64,000 nt of DNA from the NCBI GenBank assembly GCA_963974915.1, contig CAXBES010000002.1, positions 248,001-312,000 of the forward strand, in the 5' to 3' direction. Each line of letters begins with the position of its first letter. Positions within the stretch are counted from its first letter, which is position 1. Shown here in pieces: positions 43,170 to 50,850 of the stretch. The notes under the pieces were generated by a model that searched no databases, was not told where the DNA came from, and was given only the letters and a program-made list of their open reading frames with translations. Source of the stretch: CAXBES01 sp963974915. Lineage in GTDB: Bacteria > Bacteroidota > Bacteroidia > Flavobacteriales > Flavobacteriaceae. A program made the translations under genes and the position numbers.

Positions 43170-44219
43170 CTATTCCATCATTTCAAGTTCTTCCATTTGA
43201 AGAATACGTATGGTTCGTCCTTCTATTTCTATTAACCCTTTTTTCTTAAAATCGGAGAGGGTCCTAATAAGACTTTCGGTAGCGATTCCTGCAACGCTGG
43301 CCAGATCGGACCGAGAAATTTTAATCGCTTCATCGGGTTCTCTGTTAAGAATACGAGCAAACTGTAGAATGGTTTGAGCCGTTTTCTTTTGTACCGAACT
43401 ATATGCCATTTGAAGTAGTTGCTCTTTTATTTCTGAAACAGTCTCACTTAAAACATTAACTAGTTCTAACGTTACATTCTGGTTTCTTTCAAGAATTTCT
43501 TTTAGATCCTTTTTCGAAACCCCGGCAAGTTCAACATCTTCAACAGCAGTTGCTGTTTCCTGATATGGCAATATATCAGTAAAAGAAGTAAAGCCCAGGA
43601 AATCATCGGCTTTATGCAGTGCAGTGATAAGTTCCTTACCGCTCTCATCCATTTTATAGCTCTTTACAATTCCTTTAAGGATAAGATATATTTTATTTGA
43701 ATGACTCCCTTCACTATAAATTATTTCACCTTTTTTAAAGGAATCTATCGTACCGTTATCATCAAAAAAATTTTTGAGCTCATTGAGATTTCTAACTTCA
43801 TCATTTTTGTCCGTGGTAGTATCTCCAGACGCAATTGCTTTGGTTAAAATTTCGGCTTTTGCCAGCCTACTTTCAATCGCGCTTAGTAGTTCATCTTCCT
43901 CAAAAGGTTTGGTAAGATAATCGTCTGCACCTAAGTCCATCCCTCTTCTAATTTCCTTGTGTTCGGTTTTGGCAGAAAGAAACACAAAGGGTATGTGCGA
44001 AGTGGCACTGTCCAAACTAATTGCTTCCAACACTCCGTATCCATCTACCTCCGGCATCATAATATCACAGATGATGATATTTGGAGTATGTTTTTTTGCC
44101 ATCTCAATACCTAACTTACCATTTGGTGCAGTAAATACAGTATAATTGGAGAGCTCCAGCAGTTCGGCCGTATTTTCTCGTAAAGCGGTATCATCTTCAA
44201 TTATAAGTACAGATTTCAT
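43170..44219 (-). CDS. Response regulator fused to a CRP/FNR-type transcription factor
   Basis: A 349-residue fusion. Residues 1-120 are a receiver domain with Asp52 (IIICDIMMPEVDG) and the conserved Lys in YLTKPF. Residues about 150-260 are a cyclic-nucleotide-binding-like beta-barrel (KKGEIIYSEGSHSNKIYLIL). Residues about 275-345 are the CRP winged HTH; its recognition helix has Glu315-x3-Arg319 (ATESLIRTLSDF), the pair that reads TGA half-sites in CRP and FNR. Only one Cys is present, next to Asp52, so an FNR-type 4Fe-4S cluster is impossible. It lies 6 bp after the kinase gene. It is the prime candidate to bind the TGAY-N4-RTCA boxes. Combining FixJ- and FixK-like roles in one chain is inference. 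Confidence 0.93.
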   Translation of the reverse strand: MKSVLIIEDDTALRENTAELLELSNYTVFTAPNGKLGIEMAKKHTPNIIICDIMMPEVDGYGVLEAISLDSATSHIPFVFLSAKTEHKEIRRGMDLGADDYLTKPFEEDELLSAIESRLAKAEILTKAIASGDTTTDKNDEVRNLNELKNFFDDNGTIDSFKKGEIIYSEGSHSNKIYLILKGIVKSYKMDESGKELITALHKADDFLGFTSFTDILPYQETATAVEDVELAGVSKKDLKEILERNQNVTLELVNVLSETVSEIKEQLLQMAYSSVQKKTAQTILQFARILNREPDEAIKISRSDLASVAGIATESLIRTLSDFKKKGLIEIEGRTIRILQMEELEMME

Positions 44220-44225
44220 ATTGGT

Positions 44226-45734
44226 TTAATTAGGTGTGATCGGGATCGTAATCATAAAAGCCGACCCAACGTTTTCTTCACTAGTAAAGGTAATAGTGCC
44301 ATTTAGATTTTCCAAGTGAGTTTTTACAATATTGAGTCCTATCCCGGTCCCTTGATTAAGCAACGCATTTTCTGCTCTAAAGTAACGGTTAAAAACATGC
44401 TTTTGTTCTTCGGCAGGGATCCCGATGCCCTCATCAATGATCGAAATCTCTAAATTTGAAGTTTTTACTTCCGCAGAAATTCTAATCGTGGTATTTTCCG
44501 AAGAATACTTAATCGCATTACTAACAAGATTTGTAATAATTAACTCCAAGATCTTTTCATCAAAATCTAAATAGATCGCATCAATGTTTTCCGGATATTG
44601 AATTGTTTGCCCTTCTTTAAGCAACATATTAGCATCGTAAATCACCTCGTTGATCACTTTACTCAATGGAAAAGTGGTGTAAATGTACTTCACCTTCCCA
44701 CTTTCCAAACGCTCTATGGAGAGAAAGTCGTTGATAATATTATTAAGATATTTAACCTTGTTTTGAATGGTAGCTAAATGCTTCTCTCTCTTACTTTGTT
44801 GTTCTTCTTTCTCGTATTTACCCGCCAAAGTTGCCGAAGTAAGAATTCCACTTAAAGGAGTTTTAAACTCGTGAGAAACCAAGGATAGGAATTTGGTTTT
44901 AAGCTCTCCAAGTTCCTGCTCTTTTTTAAGGGCTTCTTCTAATTGGCGCGTTCGTTTGGCTACAGTTTTTTCAAGTCTTTTGGTGTACTGCTCACGCTCA
45001 GAAATATCAAGAATAATGGCTACTATAGTAGTACTATTTTCATAATCAGATTTTTGTAAGTGTACTTCAACGGGATATGTAGTTCCATTCTTTCTTTGGT
45101 GTACAGTGTGAAATTCCAACTTGTCCAATGAGCCATTGAGAATTGGATCAATTTTTTTCCTGAACTGTGCTTCTGTAAAATCAGGTTTTATATCAACCGG
45201 GGTAATTTTCCTCAATTCTTCCAAAGAATATCCTATGTTTGCTCTCCCACCTTTATTCACATCGATAAAATGTAAACTTTCGGCATCAAAAATATAAATC
45301 TCATTAAGGGATTCATTAAAGATATTGGCCCAATGTCTTAATTCTTGTTCGGCTTTTTTTCTTACCGAAATATCAATTACTAACGCCATAACATAATCAT
45401 TGTCATAAACGTTAAAAGGATTCAATCCAGCTTCAACCGGAAACTGAGATCCATCTTTACGAACTCCATACAGATCCCTTCCATGACCCATTTGTCGTTT
45501 AGCACTTTGCTCTAAAAAATCCTTTACGTGATGCGCATGATTGTGGTGATATTTTTTTGGTATTAATACATCTAACGACCGACCTAAGAGTTCATTTTCC
45601 TCATATCCAAAAATCTCATTAGCAGAATTGTTAGTCGCGACGATTTTCTGAGATTTATTCACCACAATTATTCCTTCTGAAACCGCCTCAGAAAGAATTT
45701 TAAAAACATTACTACCCTTCTTAAAAATCTCCAT
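44226..45734 (-). CDS. PAS-PAS sensor histidine kinase, FixL-like
   Basis: A 502-residue kinase with no membrane helix. PAS 1 spans about 10-125, PAS 2 about 135-255, then a coiled coil, a HisKA domain (SLVSHEFKTPLSG) and an HATPase domain (ITNLVSNAIKYSS, DEGIGIP, GTGIGLNIVK). PAS 1 reads LIPKKYHHNHAHH and GHGRDLYGVRKDGSQFP: His66 and Arg86 are 20 residues apart, as are the haem His200 and Arg220 of Bradyrhizobium FixL. Many non-haem PAS domains share this surface, so haem binding is a hypothesis. It is co-transcribed with the REC-CRP gene. Confidence 0.9.
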   Translation of the reverse strand: MEIFKKGSNVFKILSEAVSEGIIVVNKSQKIVATNNSANEIFGYEENELLGRSLDVLIPKKYHHNHAHHVKDFLEQSAKRQMGHGRDLYGVRKDGSQFPVEAGLNPFNVYDNDYVMALVIDISVRKKAEQELRHWANIFNESLNEIYIFDAESLHFIDVNKGGRANIGYSLEELRKITPVDIKPDFTEAQFRKKIDPILNGSLDKLEFHTVHQRKNGTTYPVEVHLQKSDYENSTTIVAIILDISEREQYTKRLEKTVAKRTRQLEEALKKEQELGELKTKFLSLVSHEFKTPLSGILTSATLAGKYEKEEQQSKREKHLATIQNKVKYLNNIINDFLSIERLESGKVKYIYTTFPLSKVINEVIYDANMLLKEGQTIQYPENIDAIYLDFDEKILELIITNLVSNAIKYSSENTTIRISAEVKTSNLEISIIDEGIGIPAEEQKHVFNRYFRAENALLNQGTGIGLNIVKTHLENLNGTITFTSEENVGSAFMITIPITPN

Positions 45735-45770
45735 ACTTCAAATGTAGCAAATATATGTTTGCCTTGCAGA

Positions 45771-45782
45771 TGATAAATGTCA
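45771..45782. promoter_or_regulatory. FNR-type box between the kinase gene and the TerB-like gene
   Basis: TGATAAATGTCA. On the plus strand TAGTTTTA (45806-45813, five of six positions) begins 23 bp downstream, toward the gene at 45834. On the minus strand TACATTTG (45739-45746, perfect) lies one base farther than usual and would put the transcript start at the kinase ATG, so kinase regulation is less sure. Confidence 0.65.
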
Positions 45783-45833
45783 TTGTATTAATTTTGTAAT
45801 GAACGTAGTTTTATCCAACGAAAATTTAAAAAA

Positions 45834-46238
45834 ATGGACAAAAAGAGCAATACCGAATTACTTTTTTACCAGAAGTTAGGTGAGTTATTCTATGCTATAG
45901 CTGCTTCAGATAAAGTGGTACGTAAGGCCGAATATAAAGCACTTTCAGAAAAAGTAGAGAAAGAATGGAAAAGTATGGACGACTATGAAGACCAATTTAA
46001 AACTGATGCAGCTTACCAAATTGCCATTGTTTTTGAATGGTTTGATTATGAAGGTATGAATGCCCAAGAATGTTTTTCTAGTTTTAAAGACTATTATGAA
46101 GAACATCAGAATCTTTTCTACGGAAAGAGAAAAGAGCTTATTCTTAAAACAGCGAGTAAAATTGCGAATTCATTTAATGGAACAAACAAGAGCGAACTGA
46201 TCATGCTGTCCAAACTGGAAACGCTATTCAAGAAATAA
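45834..46238 (+). CDS. Small helical protein, TerB-like, function unknown
   Basis: A 134-residue helical protein without signal peptide. The start LLFYQKLGELFYAIAASDKV and the A-D-x-x-V-x-x-x-E layout resemble TerB/DjlA-type helical domains, but the metal-binding Asp pattern is incomplete. It stands alone before a lipoprotein gene and a thioredoxin gene, 11 bp from the former, and is downstream of an FNR-type box. Confidence 0.65.
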   Translation: MDKKSNTELLFYQKLGELFYAIAASDKVVRKAEYKALSEKVEKEWKSMDDYEDQFKTDAAYQIAIVFEWFDYEGMNAQECFSSFKDYYEEHQNLFYGKRKELILKTASKIANSFNGTNKSELIMLSKLETLFKK

Positions 46239-46249
46239 AACTTAAAATA

Positions 46250-47122
46250 ATGAAATATCTATTATCCCTAATTTTATTCTTCTCAATTTTGTCGTGTAAA
46301 AATGATATGCAAAAAGCTAATGATATTGAGAGTGAACCAACTTTTGAAGAATCAATTGAATTAGACTCTACGAAGGTTGTAAATGATCCAGAACTGAGAA
46401 AAGAAGAGCATATAATTATAAAAAGAGAATCTTTAGTAGAAAAGAAAGACGACAAAAAGGAACTGGAAAAACTAGTGGTTTCTAAAACTTTTAAAAAAGA
46501 TGAAGATCTATATTTGATCGACTTTAAATATCCATACTTAAACGAGAACATTAAAGAGTCGTATCGAAACTTTAATGAGTATCTGGAAGATTCGTATATG
46601 GATTTGAACGGAGTAGAGGCGAGTATTCTTGAAGATAAAGAGCTTTATTGTGACACTTTACGAATTAATAGATTCAGAGAAAAGCGAATAGTAGATTATA
46701 AAATTTACAATTTGAATGAACAGCTTATTAGCGTTCTTTTCTACAAAGAGAATTATTATTCCGGGACCTTACATCCGTCCTATACGTTCGATTGTTTAAA
46801 TTTTGACCTGGAGCGTTCTGTTTTTATGAATTATGAGGATTTTTTTAATGAAGGAAGTGAAGAAGAGATGAAAAAGATCATTAATGAAGTACTTTCAGAA
46901 AAAATAAATTCGGGTGATATCTATTACGATTGTTGGGAGATCTCCTTCGATGATTTCTTTGAGTACAAAGACAATTTCGTAGTCGATGATCAAAAAGTTG
47001 AGTATTATTTCGACGATTGTGTAATTTGTCCGTCGTACACAGGCACTTTTTCGGTAGAAATTCCGTTAGAAAAACTGCTTCCTGTATTGAGACGATATAA
47101 ATTAAATCCCTTTTTAATGTAA
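46250..47122 (+). CDS. Lipoprotein with a DUF3298-like C-terminal domain
   Basis: A 290-residue lipoprotein (LFFSILSCKND, Cys16) with a charged linker (about 25-80) and a C-terminal domain of the DUF4163/DUF3298 type, seen in RsiV-like proteins (YSGTLHPSYTFDCLNFDLE; MNYEDFFNEGSEEEMKKII). That domain binds lysozyme in Bacillus RsiV; nothing shows that here. It follows the TerB-like gene by 11 bp and precedes thioredoxin by 1 bp. Confidence 0.7.
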   Translation: MKYLLSLILFFSILSCKNDMQKANDIESEPTFEESIELDSTKVVNDPELRKEEHIIIKRESLVEKKDDKKELEKLVVSKTFKKDEDLYLIDFKYPYLNENIKESYRNFNEYLEDSYMDLNGVEASILEDKELYCDTLRINRFREKRIVDYKIYNLNEQLISVLFYKENYYSGTLHPSYTFDCLNFDLERSVFMNYEDFFNEGSEEEMKKIINEVLSEKINSGDIYYDCWEISFDDFFEYKDNFVVDDQKVEYYFDDCVICPSYTGTFSVEIPLEKLLPVLRRYKLNPFLM

Positions 47123-47123
47123 G

Positions 47124-47420
47124 ATGAATAGCAATTTTAAAACCATATTAGATTCTAACGTCCCCGTTCTTATAGATTTTCACGCAACTTGGTGCGGTCC
47201 ATGTAAGGCACTGGCTCCAATTCTGAAAGAAGTAAAAGCAGCATTAGGAGAGGACGTAAAAATCGTTAAAATAGATGTTGATAAGAATCAGGTATTAGCG
47301 TCGCAATATCGGGTACAGGGTGTTCCAACACTTATTCTGTTTAAAGACGGTAAGCAAGTTTGGCGACAAAGTGGAGTAATTCCTAAACACGAACTCATTA
47401 ATTTGATCACTTCATCCTAA
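47124..47420 (+). CDS. trxA: Thioredoxin
   Basis: A 98-residue thioredoxin with the active site WCGPC (DFHATWCGPCKALAPIL) and the cis-proline strand VQGVPTLILF. It reduces protein disulfides in the cytoplasm. It is the last gene of the 45834-47420 unit, followed by a strong bidirectional terminator. Confidence 0.95.
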   Translation: MNSNFKTILDSNVPVLIDFHATWCGPCKALAPILKEVKAALGEDVKIVKIDVDKNQVLASQYRVQGVPTLILFKDGKQVWRQSGVIPKHELINLITSS

Positions 47421-47480
47421 CAATCGCATATTATAAACACTATCACACTCAACCGTAATTTTTAAAATTATAGTATAAAA

Positions 47481-47512
47481 AAAGCCGAAGATATATAAGT
47501 ATCTTCGGCTTT
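47481..47512. terminator. Bidirectional rho-independent terminator
   Basis: Perfect 13-bp stem AAAGCCGAAGATA / TATCTTCGGCTTT, 6-nt loop, T-rich on both outer sides. It separates the convergent thioredoxin and Usp genes. Confidence 0.9.
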
Positions 47513-47534
47513 CTTTTTATTGGTAATCTCGAAA

Positions 47535-48368
47535 TTATATTTTAAAAGTCATAATGGGTAAATTTGAGTGATTCACTAAGGCTTCGCCAATATTTTCTGA
47601 AAAGAAATGTGCAAGACCCCGTCTACCGTGAGTTGGAATAACCACCAGATCGGCATGGTGATCATTACTAAAACTGTAGATACCACTTTCCAGGTTGTAA
47701 TCTGAATAATAAGCTATATTAAGATGTACTTCACTATTCTCCAGACCCGCATGCAGCATAAATTTAAATGCTTTTTCTTCCATTTCCCGAGTACTCATAA
47801 ATTTATCAGGGAGGTTAATAAAAACCACCTCAAATTTAGTATCTAGAGGTTCGAAAAATTTATAAGCTTTTTTAAATGGCTCTACGAAATCTAAATTGAA
47901 ATCGCAGGCAAACACAACTCTTTCCATTGTAAACTGTCGCATTTCACTCTTGACCACCAAAACGGGAATTGAAGAGGTGCGCACTACTTTTTCAGTATTT
48001 GATCCAACAAAAACTTCTTTGAGTCCACTCGCGCCATGAGAGCCCATCACGATTAAGTCTGCACCAAAATCTTCTGCTACCTTATTAATTTCATGGAACT
48101 CCTTATAATTTTGGACAGTGGTCTCAATGGAGATCCCATCAAGATAGTCTTTATCCAAAAATTCACTAAAGCGTTTTTCTGCCAATTTCATATAATAAAT
48201 AGCCTCAAACATTTCTTGCGATTCGTCTTTGGTAAGTACAGCTTCCGAAAGCCCCATCATATGTAGAACTACCAAGTCTGCATTATGCCTTTTAGCTAAT
48301 GTTGCGGCAGTTTTAAGTGCAAATTCTGAATGTTCAGAAAAATCTACCGGAATTAAAATTTTTTTCAT
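47535..48368 (-). CDS. Two-domain universal stress protein, both domains near canonical
   Basis: A 277-residue tandem Usp. Domain 1 starts KILIPVDFSEHSEFALKTAA and has GSHGASGLKEVFVGSNT. Domain 2 keeps THGRRGLAHFFSENIGE, much closer to a nucleotide motif than in the other Usp proteins in this window. It follows the hpf gene by 15 bp and shares its FNR-type promoter. Confidence 0.92.
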   Translation of the reverse strand: MKKILIPVDFSEHSEFALKTAATLAKRHNADLVVLHMMGLSEAVLTKDESQEMFEAIYYMKLAEKRFSEFLDKDYLDGISIETTVQNYKEFHEINKVAEDFGADLIVMGSHGASGLKEVFVGSNTEKVVRTSSIPVLVVKSEMRQFTMERVVFACDFNLDFVEPFKKAYKFFEPLDTKFEVVFINLPDKFMSTREMEEKAFKFMLHAGLENSEVHLNIAYYSDYNLESGIYSFSNDHHADLVVIPTHGRRGLAHFFSENIGEALVNHSNLPIMTFKI

Positions 48369-48383
48369 TCTTGTTATATTTGA

Positions 48384-48683
48384 TTAGTGATTGATAATTT
48401 TCGACTTGCGTTTTTTTAGTTGTCTTTCAAGGTCTCGAATTGTTTCCTTTACTGCCATTTCATAATTCTTTTCGTTAGACACGGCAAATATCCTTGGACC
48501 CGGAAGACTGAGTTCAATTTCACAAATATGTCCTTTTTCTGAAGGATCATTTTCTAGTTTGAAAGCCACATCAGCACGTATAACCCAATCATATTTTTTC
48601 TCTATTTTCTGAAGTTTTTTAGACACGTAGTTGGTCATGCTCTCGCTCGTGGGCATTTTTACAAATTGAATAGTAATAGTCAT
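48384..48683 (-). CDS. hpf: Short ribosome hibernation promoting factor (HPF/RaiA family)
   Basis: A 99-residue protein of the S30AE/HPF family (KLQKIEKKYDWVIRADVAFKL; GHICEIELSLPGPRIFAVS; AVKETIRDLERQLKKRKSK). It binds the small ribosomal subunit and supports hibernation under starvation or low oxygen. The length is that of the short type without the dimerisation domain. An FNR-type box with a perfect -7 box lies 54 bp upstream. Confidence 0.9.
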   Translation of the reverse strand: MTITIQFVKMPTSESMTNYVSKKLQKIEKKYDWVIRADVAFKLENDPSEKGHICEIELSLPGPRIFAVSNEKNYEMAVKETIRDLERQLKKRKSKIINH

Positions 48684-48736
48684 AATAAATACTCATTTTA
48701 TCCTTCAAAAATAGGTGCGATCAACATCAAAAACTA

Positions 48737-48748
48737 TGATATATATCA
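48737..48748 (-). promoter_or_regulatory. FNR-type box for the hpf-Usp unit
   Basis: TGATATATATCA, with a perfect minus-strand -7 box TATTTTTG (48706-48713) beginning 23 bp downstream. Confidence 0.8.
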
Positions 48749-48759
48749 GATTGAAAAAC

Positions 48760-48870
48760 TTAAATGACAATAAAACTATCCCAAAAAAACTTCGACAGCA
48801 ATTTGTGATTTAAATCTTCTACAGTGAGGTGTTCGGAAGACCATTCGCTTATTAATTCAAGTAACTCCAT
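48760..48870 (-). CDS. Possible 36-residue peptide
   Basis: An ATG-to-TAA frame of 36 codons (starts MELLELISEWSSEHLTVEDL) fills most of the gap between hpf and the flavodoxin-like gene on the minus strand. The peptide is acidic at its start and hydrophobic at its end. No homologue recognised; it may be a gene fragment or chance. Confidence 0.25.
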   Translation of the reverse strand: MELLELISEWSSEHLTVEDLNHKLLSKFFWDSFIVI

Positions 48871-48936
48871 ATAATTGGTCAATTAATTATCAAATTCCAC
48901 ATTCACATTTCAAAAGTGATTTTTCTCTTTACAGCC

Positions 48937-49446
48937 TTATTTAAGCAAGTTCTCAATTCGTGCAATAATGTTATCTGAAGTTACTGTGACATTTTCAAGA
49001 ATAGATTCACCCGACAAGGCATCAATTCCCTCAATTTTGTTATCCCCAGCACCGGAGGTAGAATAGACTATCATCTTATGTTCAAATTCTTTATTTTTCG
49101 TGACAAATTCAATAACAGATTGTGGCGGATGCCCGTATTCCCATGTGTGTAATACTACAATTGCGTTATAGATATTAGCATTCATTTGTGGCAATTGAGA
49201 TACATCGATGGTTTTTAAATGAATCGAATCATTTTTGTAGTTATCAATGATGTTAGCCACTACTGCATTCTTAAATTCACTTCCTTGTGTTGCGATTAGA
49301 ATCTTAGTAATACTATTAGGGGAATTGATTCCTTGATTTTGTGCTAATTCCATCGAATAGGAGACCTTATACCAAAAGGCAAAAGCAATAAGTACAATCA
49401 ACAATCCGAGTAAAATAAGGGCTCTGTTTCTAAACTTAGTTTTCAT
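48937..49446 (-). CDS. Membrane-anchored flavodoxin-fold protein
   Basis: A 169-residue protein with one N-terminal helix (about 9-26: ALILLGLLIVLIAFAFW), then a domain with flavodoxin-like order: TKILIATQGSEFKNAVVANI in place of the phosphate loop, IVVLHTWEYGHPPQSV, and MIVYSTSGAGDNKIEGIDAL. The classical T/S-rich FMN loop is altered, so FMN binding is uncertain. It is co-oriented with the lipoprotein gene 11 bp upstream. Confidence 0.65.
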   Translation of the reverse strand: MKTKFRNRALILLGLLIVLIAFAFWYKVSYSMELAQNQGINSPNSITKILIATQGSEFKNAVVANIIDNYKNDSIHLKTIDVSQLPQMNANIYNAIVVLHTWEYGHPPQSVIEFVTKNKEFEHKMIVYSTSGAGDNKIEGIDALSGESILENVTVTSDNIIARIENLLK

Positions 49447-49457
49447 CTGTATTGATT

Positions 49458-50039
49458 TTATAAATGATACAATTCAAGTAACTCTGAATCAATTTGCGGG
49501 ATGATTTCATCCTTCGCCATTTCAGCAACTATTGCGTGTACCATATCGCTTAGTGTTAATTGATTTAACTGGTAGTCATAGACACACAGACACATAGACC
49601 AAATAGGTTGGGAATCATTATCTTCCAATGAATATACATTCGTGATATAATGATACAATGTAAAGTCGCCGAAATATCCTTCTGCATCGAGCTTTGTTCT
49701 TTCAACACTTCCCATAGTCGAAATAATTAACATAGAAAATCCATTTTCGGGAAGTTGACTCACAAAATCTTCCAGTCTATTCTTGGTCTCAATATCCTTT
49801 TTAAGCTCTTTTGGAAGATACTCTATGCTAGTTGCGGCATGTACATCGTGAAAAATTAATTGCTGTTTTGTTTCCAACTCAAATTCCTTACGAAATGAGC
49901 TCACATTAGACAAGCATAATACCATCCATTTATCCTGATCAATCCTCGACGATAAGGAAACTCTGTTGTCAATGACATTCTTTGTAGCACTACAGCTAAC
50001 TATTAGAAAGCAGCTTAACAAAAAAATTATTCGATCCAT
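49458..50039 (-). CDS. Lipoprotein of unknown function
   Basis: A 193-residue lipoprotein (FLLSCFLIVSCSATK, Cys16) with a domain like that of the lipoprotein at 23766-24407: KWMVLCLSNVSSFRKEFE, GFSMLIISTMGSVERTK, YFGDFTLYHYITNVY, and a C-terminal helix (LSDMVHAIVAEMAKDEII). It has its own FNR-type box 53 bp upstream, back to back with one for upp. No function known. Confidence 0.7.
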   Translation of the reverse strand: MDRIIFLLSCFLIVSCSATKNVIDNRVSLSSRIDQDKWMVLCLSNVSSFRKEFELETKQQLIFHDVHAATSIEYLPKELKKDIETKNRLEDFVSQLPENGFSMLIISTMGSVERTKLDAEGYFGDFTLYHYITNVYSLEDNDSQPIWSMCLCVYDYQLNQLTLSDMVHAIVAEMAKDEIIPQIDSELLELYHL

Positions 50040-50091
50040 GTTTACGTATTTCTTTAACTACTAAGATACTTTCCAAATTTATATTCTGCTA

Positions 50092-50103
50092 TGACTTTTA
50101 TCA
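50092..50103 (-). promoter_or_regulatory. FNR-type box for the lipoprotein/flavodoxin-like unit
   Basis: TGACTTTTATCA fits TGAY-N4-RTCA, with a TATCTTAG -7-like box (50061-50068, five of six positions) 23 bp downstream on the minus strand. Confidence 0.65.
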
Positions 50104-50126
50104 TATCTGTAAATTAACTATTGTAC

Positions 50127-50138
50127 TGATAATTATCA
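50127..50138 (+). promoter_or_regulatory. FNR-type box for the upp operon
   Basis: TGATAATTATCA is a perfect inverted repeat, with TAATTTAG (50162-50169, five of six positions) beginning 23 bp downstream. It lies 24 bp from the divergent box at 50092. Confidence 0.7.
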
Positions 50139-50183
50139 TTTTATTCTTCTCTTCGGAAAGGTAATTTAGCCAAAAGATGAGTT

Positions 50184-50849
50184 ATGAATATTCACAACTT
50201 AGAGCGAACCACTTCACTTCTCGACATTTTTACTTCTGAGTTGCGTGATATCAACGTTCAAAGAGACTCCATGAGATTCAGAAAAAATTTGGAACGAGTT
50301 GGAGAATTGTTGGCGTACGAATTGAGTAAAAAGCTCAGGTATCAATCTAAAGTTGTTACAACACCTCTTGGAAAAAAACACACATATTGTCTTCAAGAAA
50401 CTGTGGTTATTTGCTCTGTACTAAGGGCCGGATTAACGCTTCACAAAGGTGTACTCAACTATTTTGATAGCGCTGAAAGTGCTTTCATTTCGGCTTACAG
50501 AAAGCGCGACGCGAAAGATGAAATTGAAATAATTGTGAATTACGCTGCAGCACCTTCACTGGAAGGAAAGATTCTCCTACTAACCGACCCTATGCTTGCA
50601 ACAGGAAAAACACTGGAAAATGTATTGAAGGTTCTGCGCGATTACGGTAACCCTAAGGAAATTCATATTCTTTCTGCAGTAGGCTCACAACCCGGGGTTG
50701 ATCATGTATCGAAAATTTTCCCTTCATCTACGCATCTTTGGATCGCTACTATAGATGCAGAATTAAACGATCGCAGTTATATAATTCCTGGTCTGGGTGA
50801 TGCCGGGGATTTGGCTTATGGAGAAAAACTAAAAATTAAAACAAATTAA
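50184..50849 (+). CDS. upp: Uracil phosphoribosyltransferase
   Basis: A 221-residue enzyme that makes UMP from uracil and PRPP. The PRPP loop LLTDPMLATGKTL and the uracil-binding C-terminus DRSYIIPGLGDAGDLAYG are intact; ICSVLRAGLTLHKG is the family signature. It is unexpected as the first gene of a unit with stress genes and an FNR-type promoter, and suggests pyrimidine salvage is raised under low oxygen (de novo synthesis depends on respiration). The WG-repeat gene follows by 1 bp. Confidence 0.93.
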   Translation: MNIHNLERTTSLLDIFTSELRDINVQRDSMRFRKNLERVGELLAYELSKKLRYQSKVVTTPLGKKHTYCLQETVVICSVLRAGLTLHKGVLNYFDSAESAFISAYRKRDAKDEIEIIVNYAAAPSLEGKILLLTDPMLATGKTLENVLKVLRDYGNPKEIHILSAVGSQPGVDHVSKIFPSSTHLWIATIDAELNDRSYIIPGLGDAGDLAYGEKLKIKTN

Positions 50850-50850
50850 A

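Noticed and set aside
45739..45746. Minus-strand -7 box for the kinase gene at 45771
   Set aside because: It matches perfectly but is one base off the common spacing and would start the transcript at the kinase ATG; kept as uncertain and not counted as an exact match.
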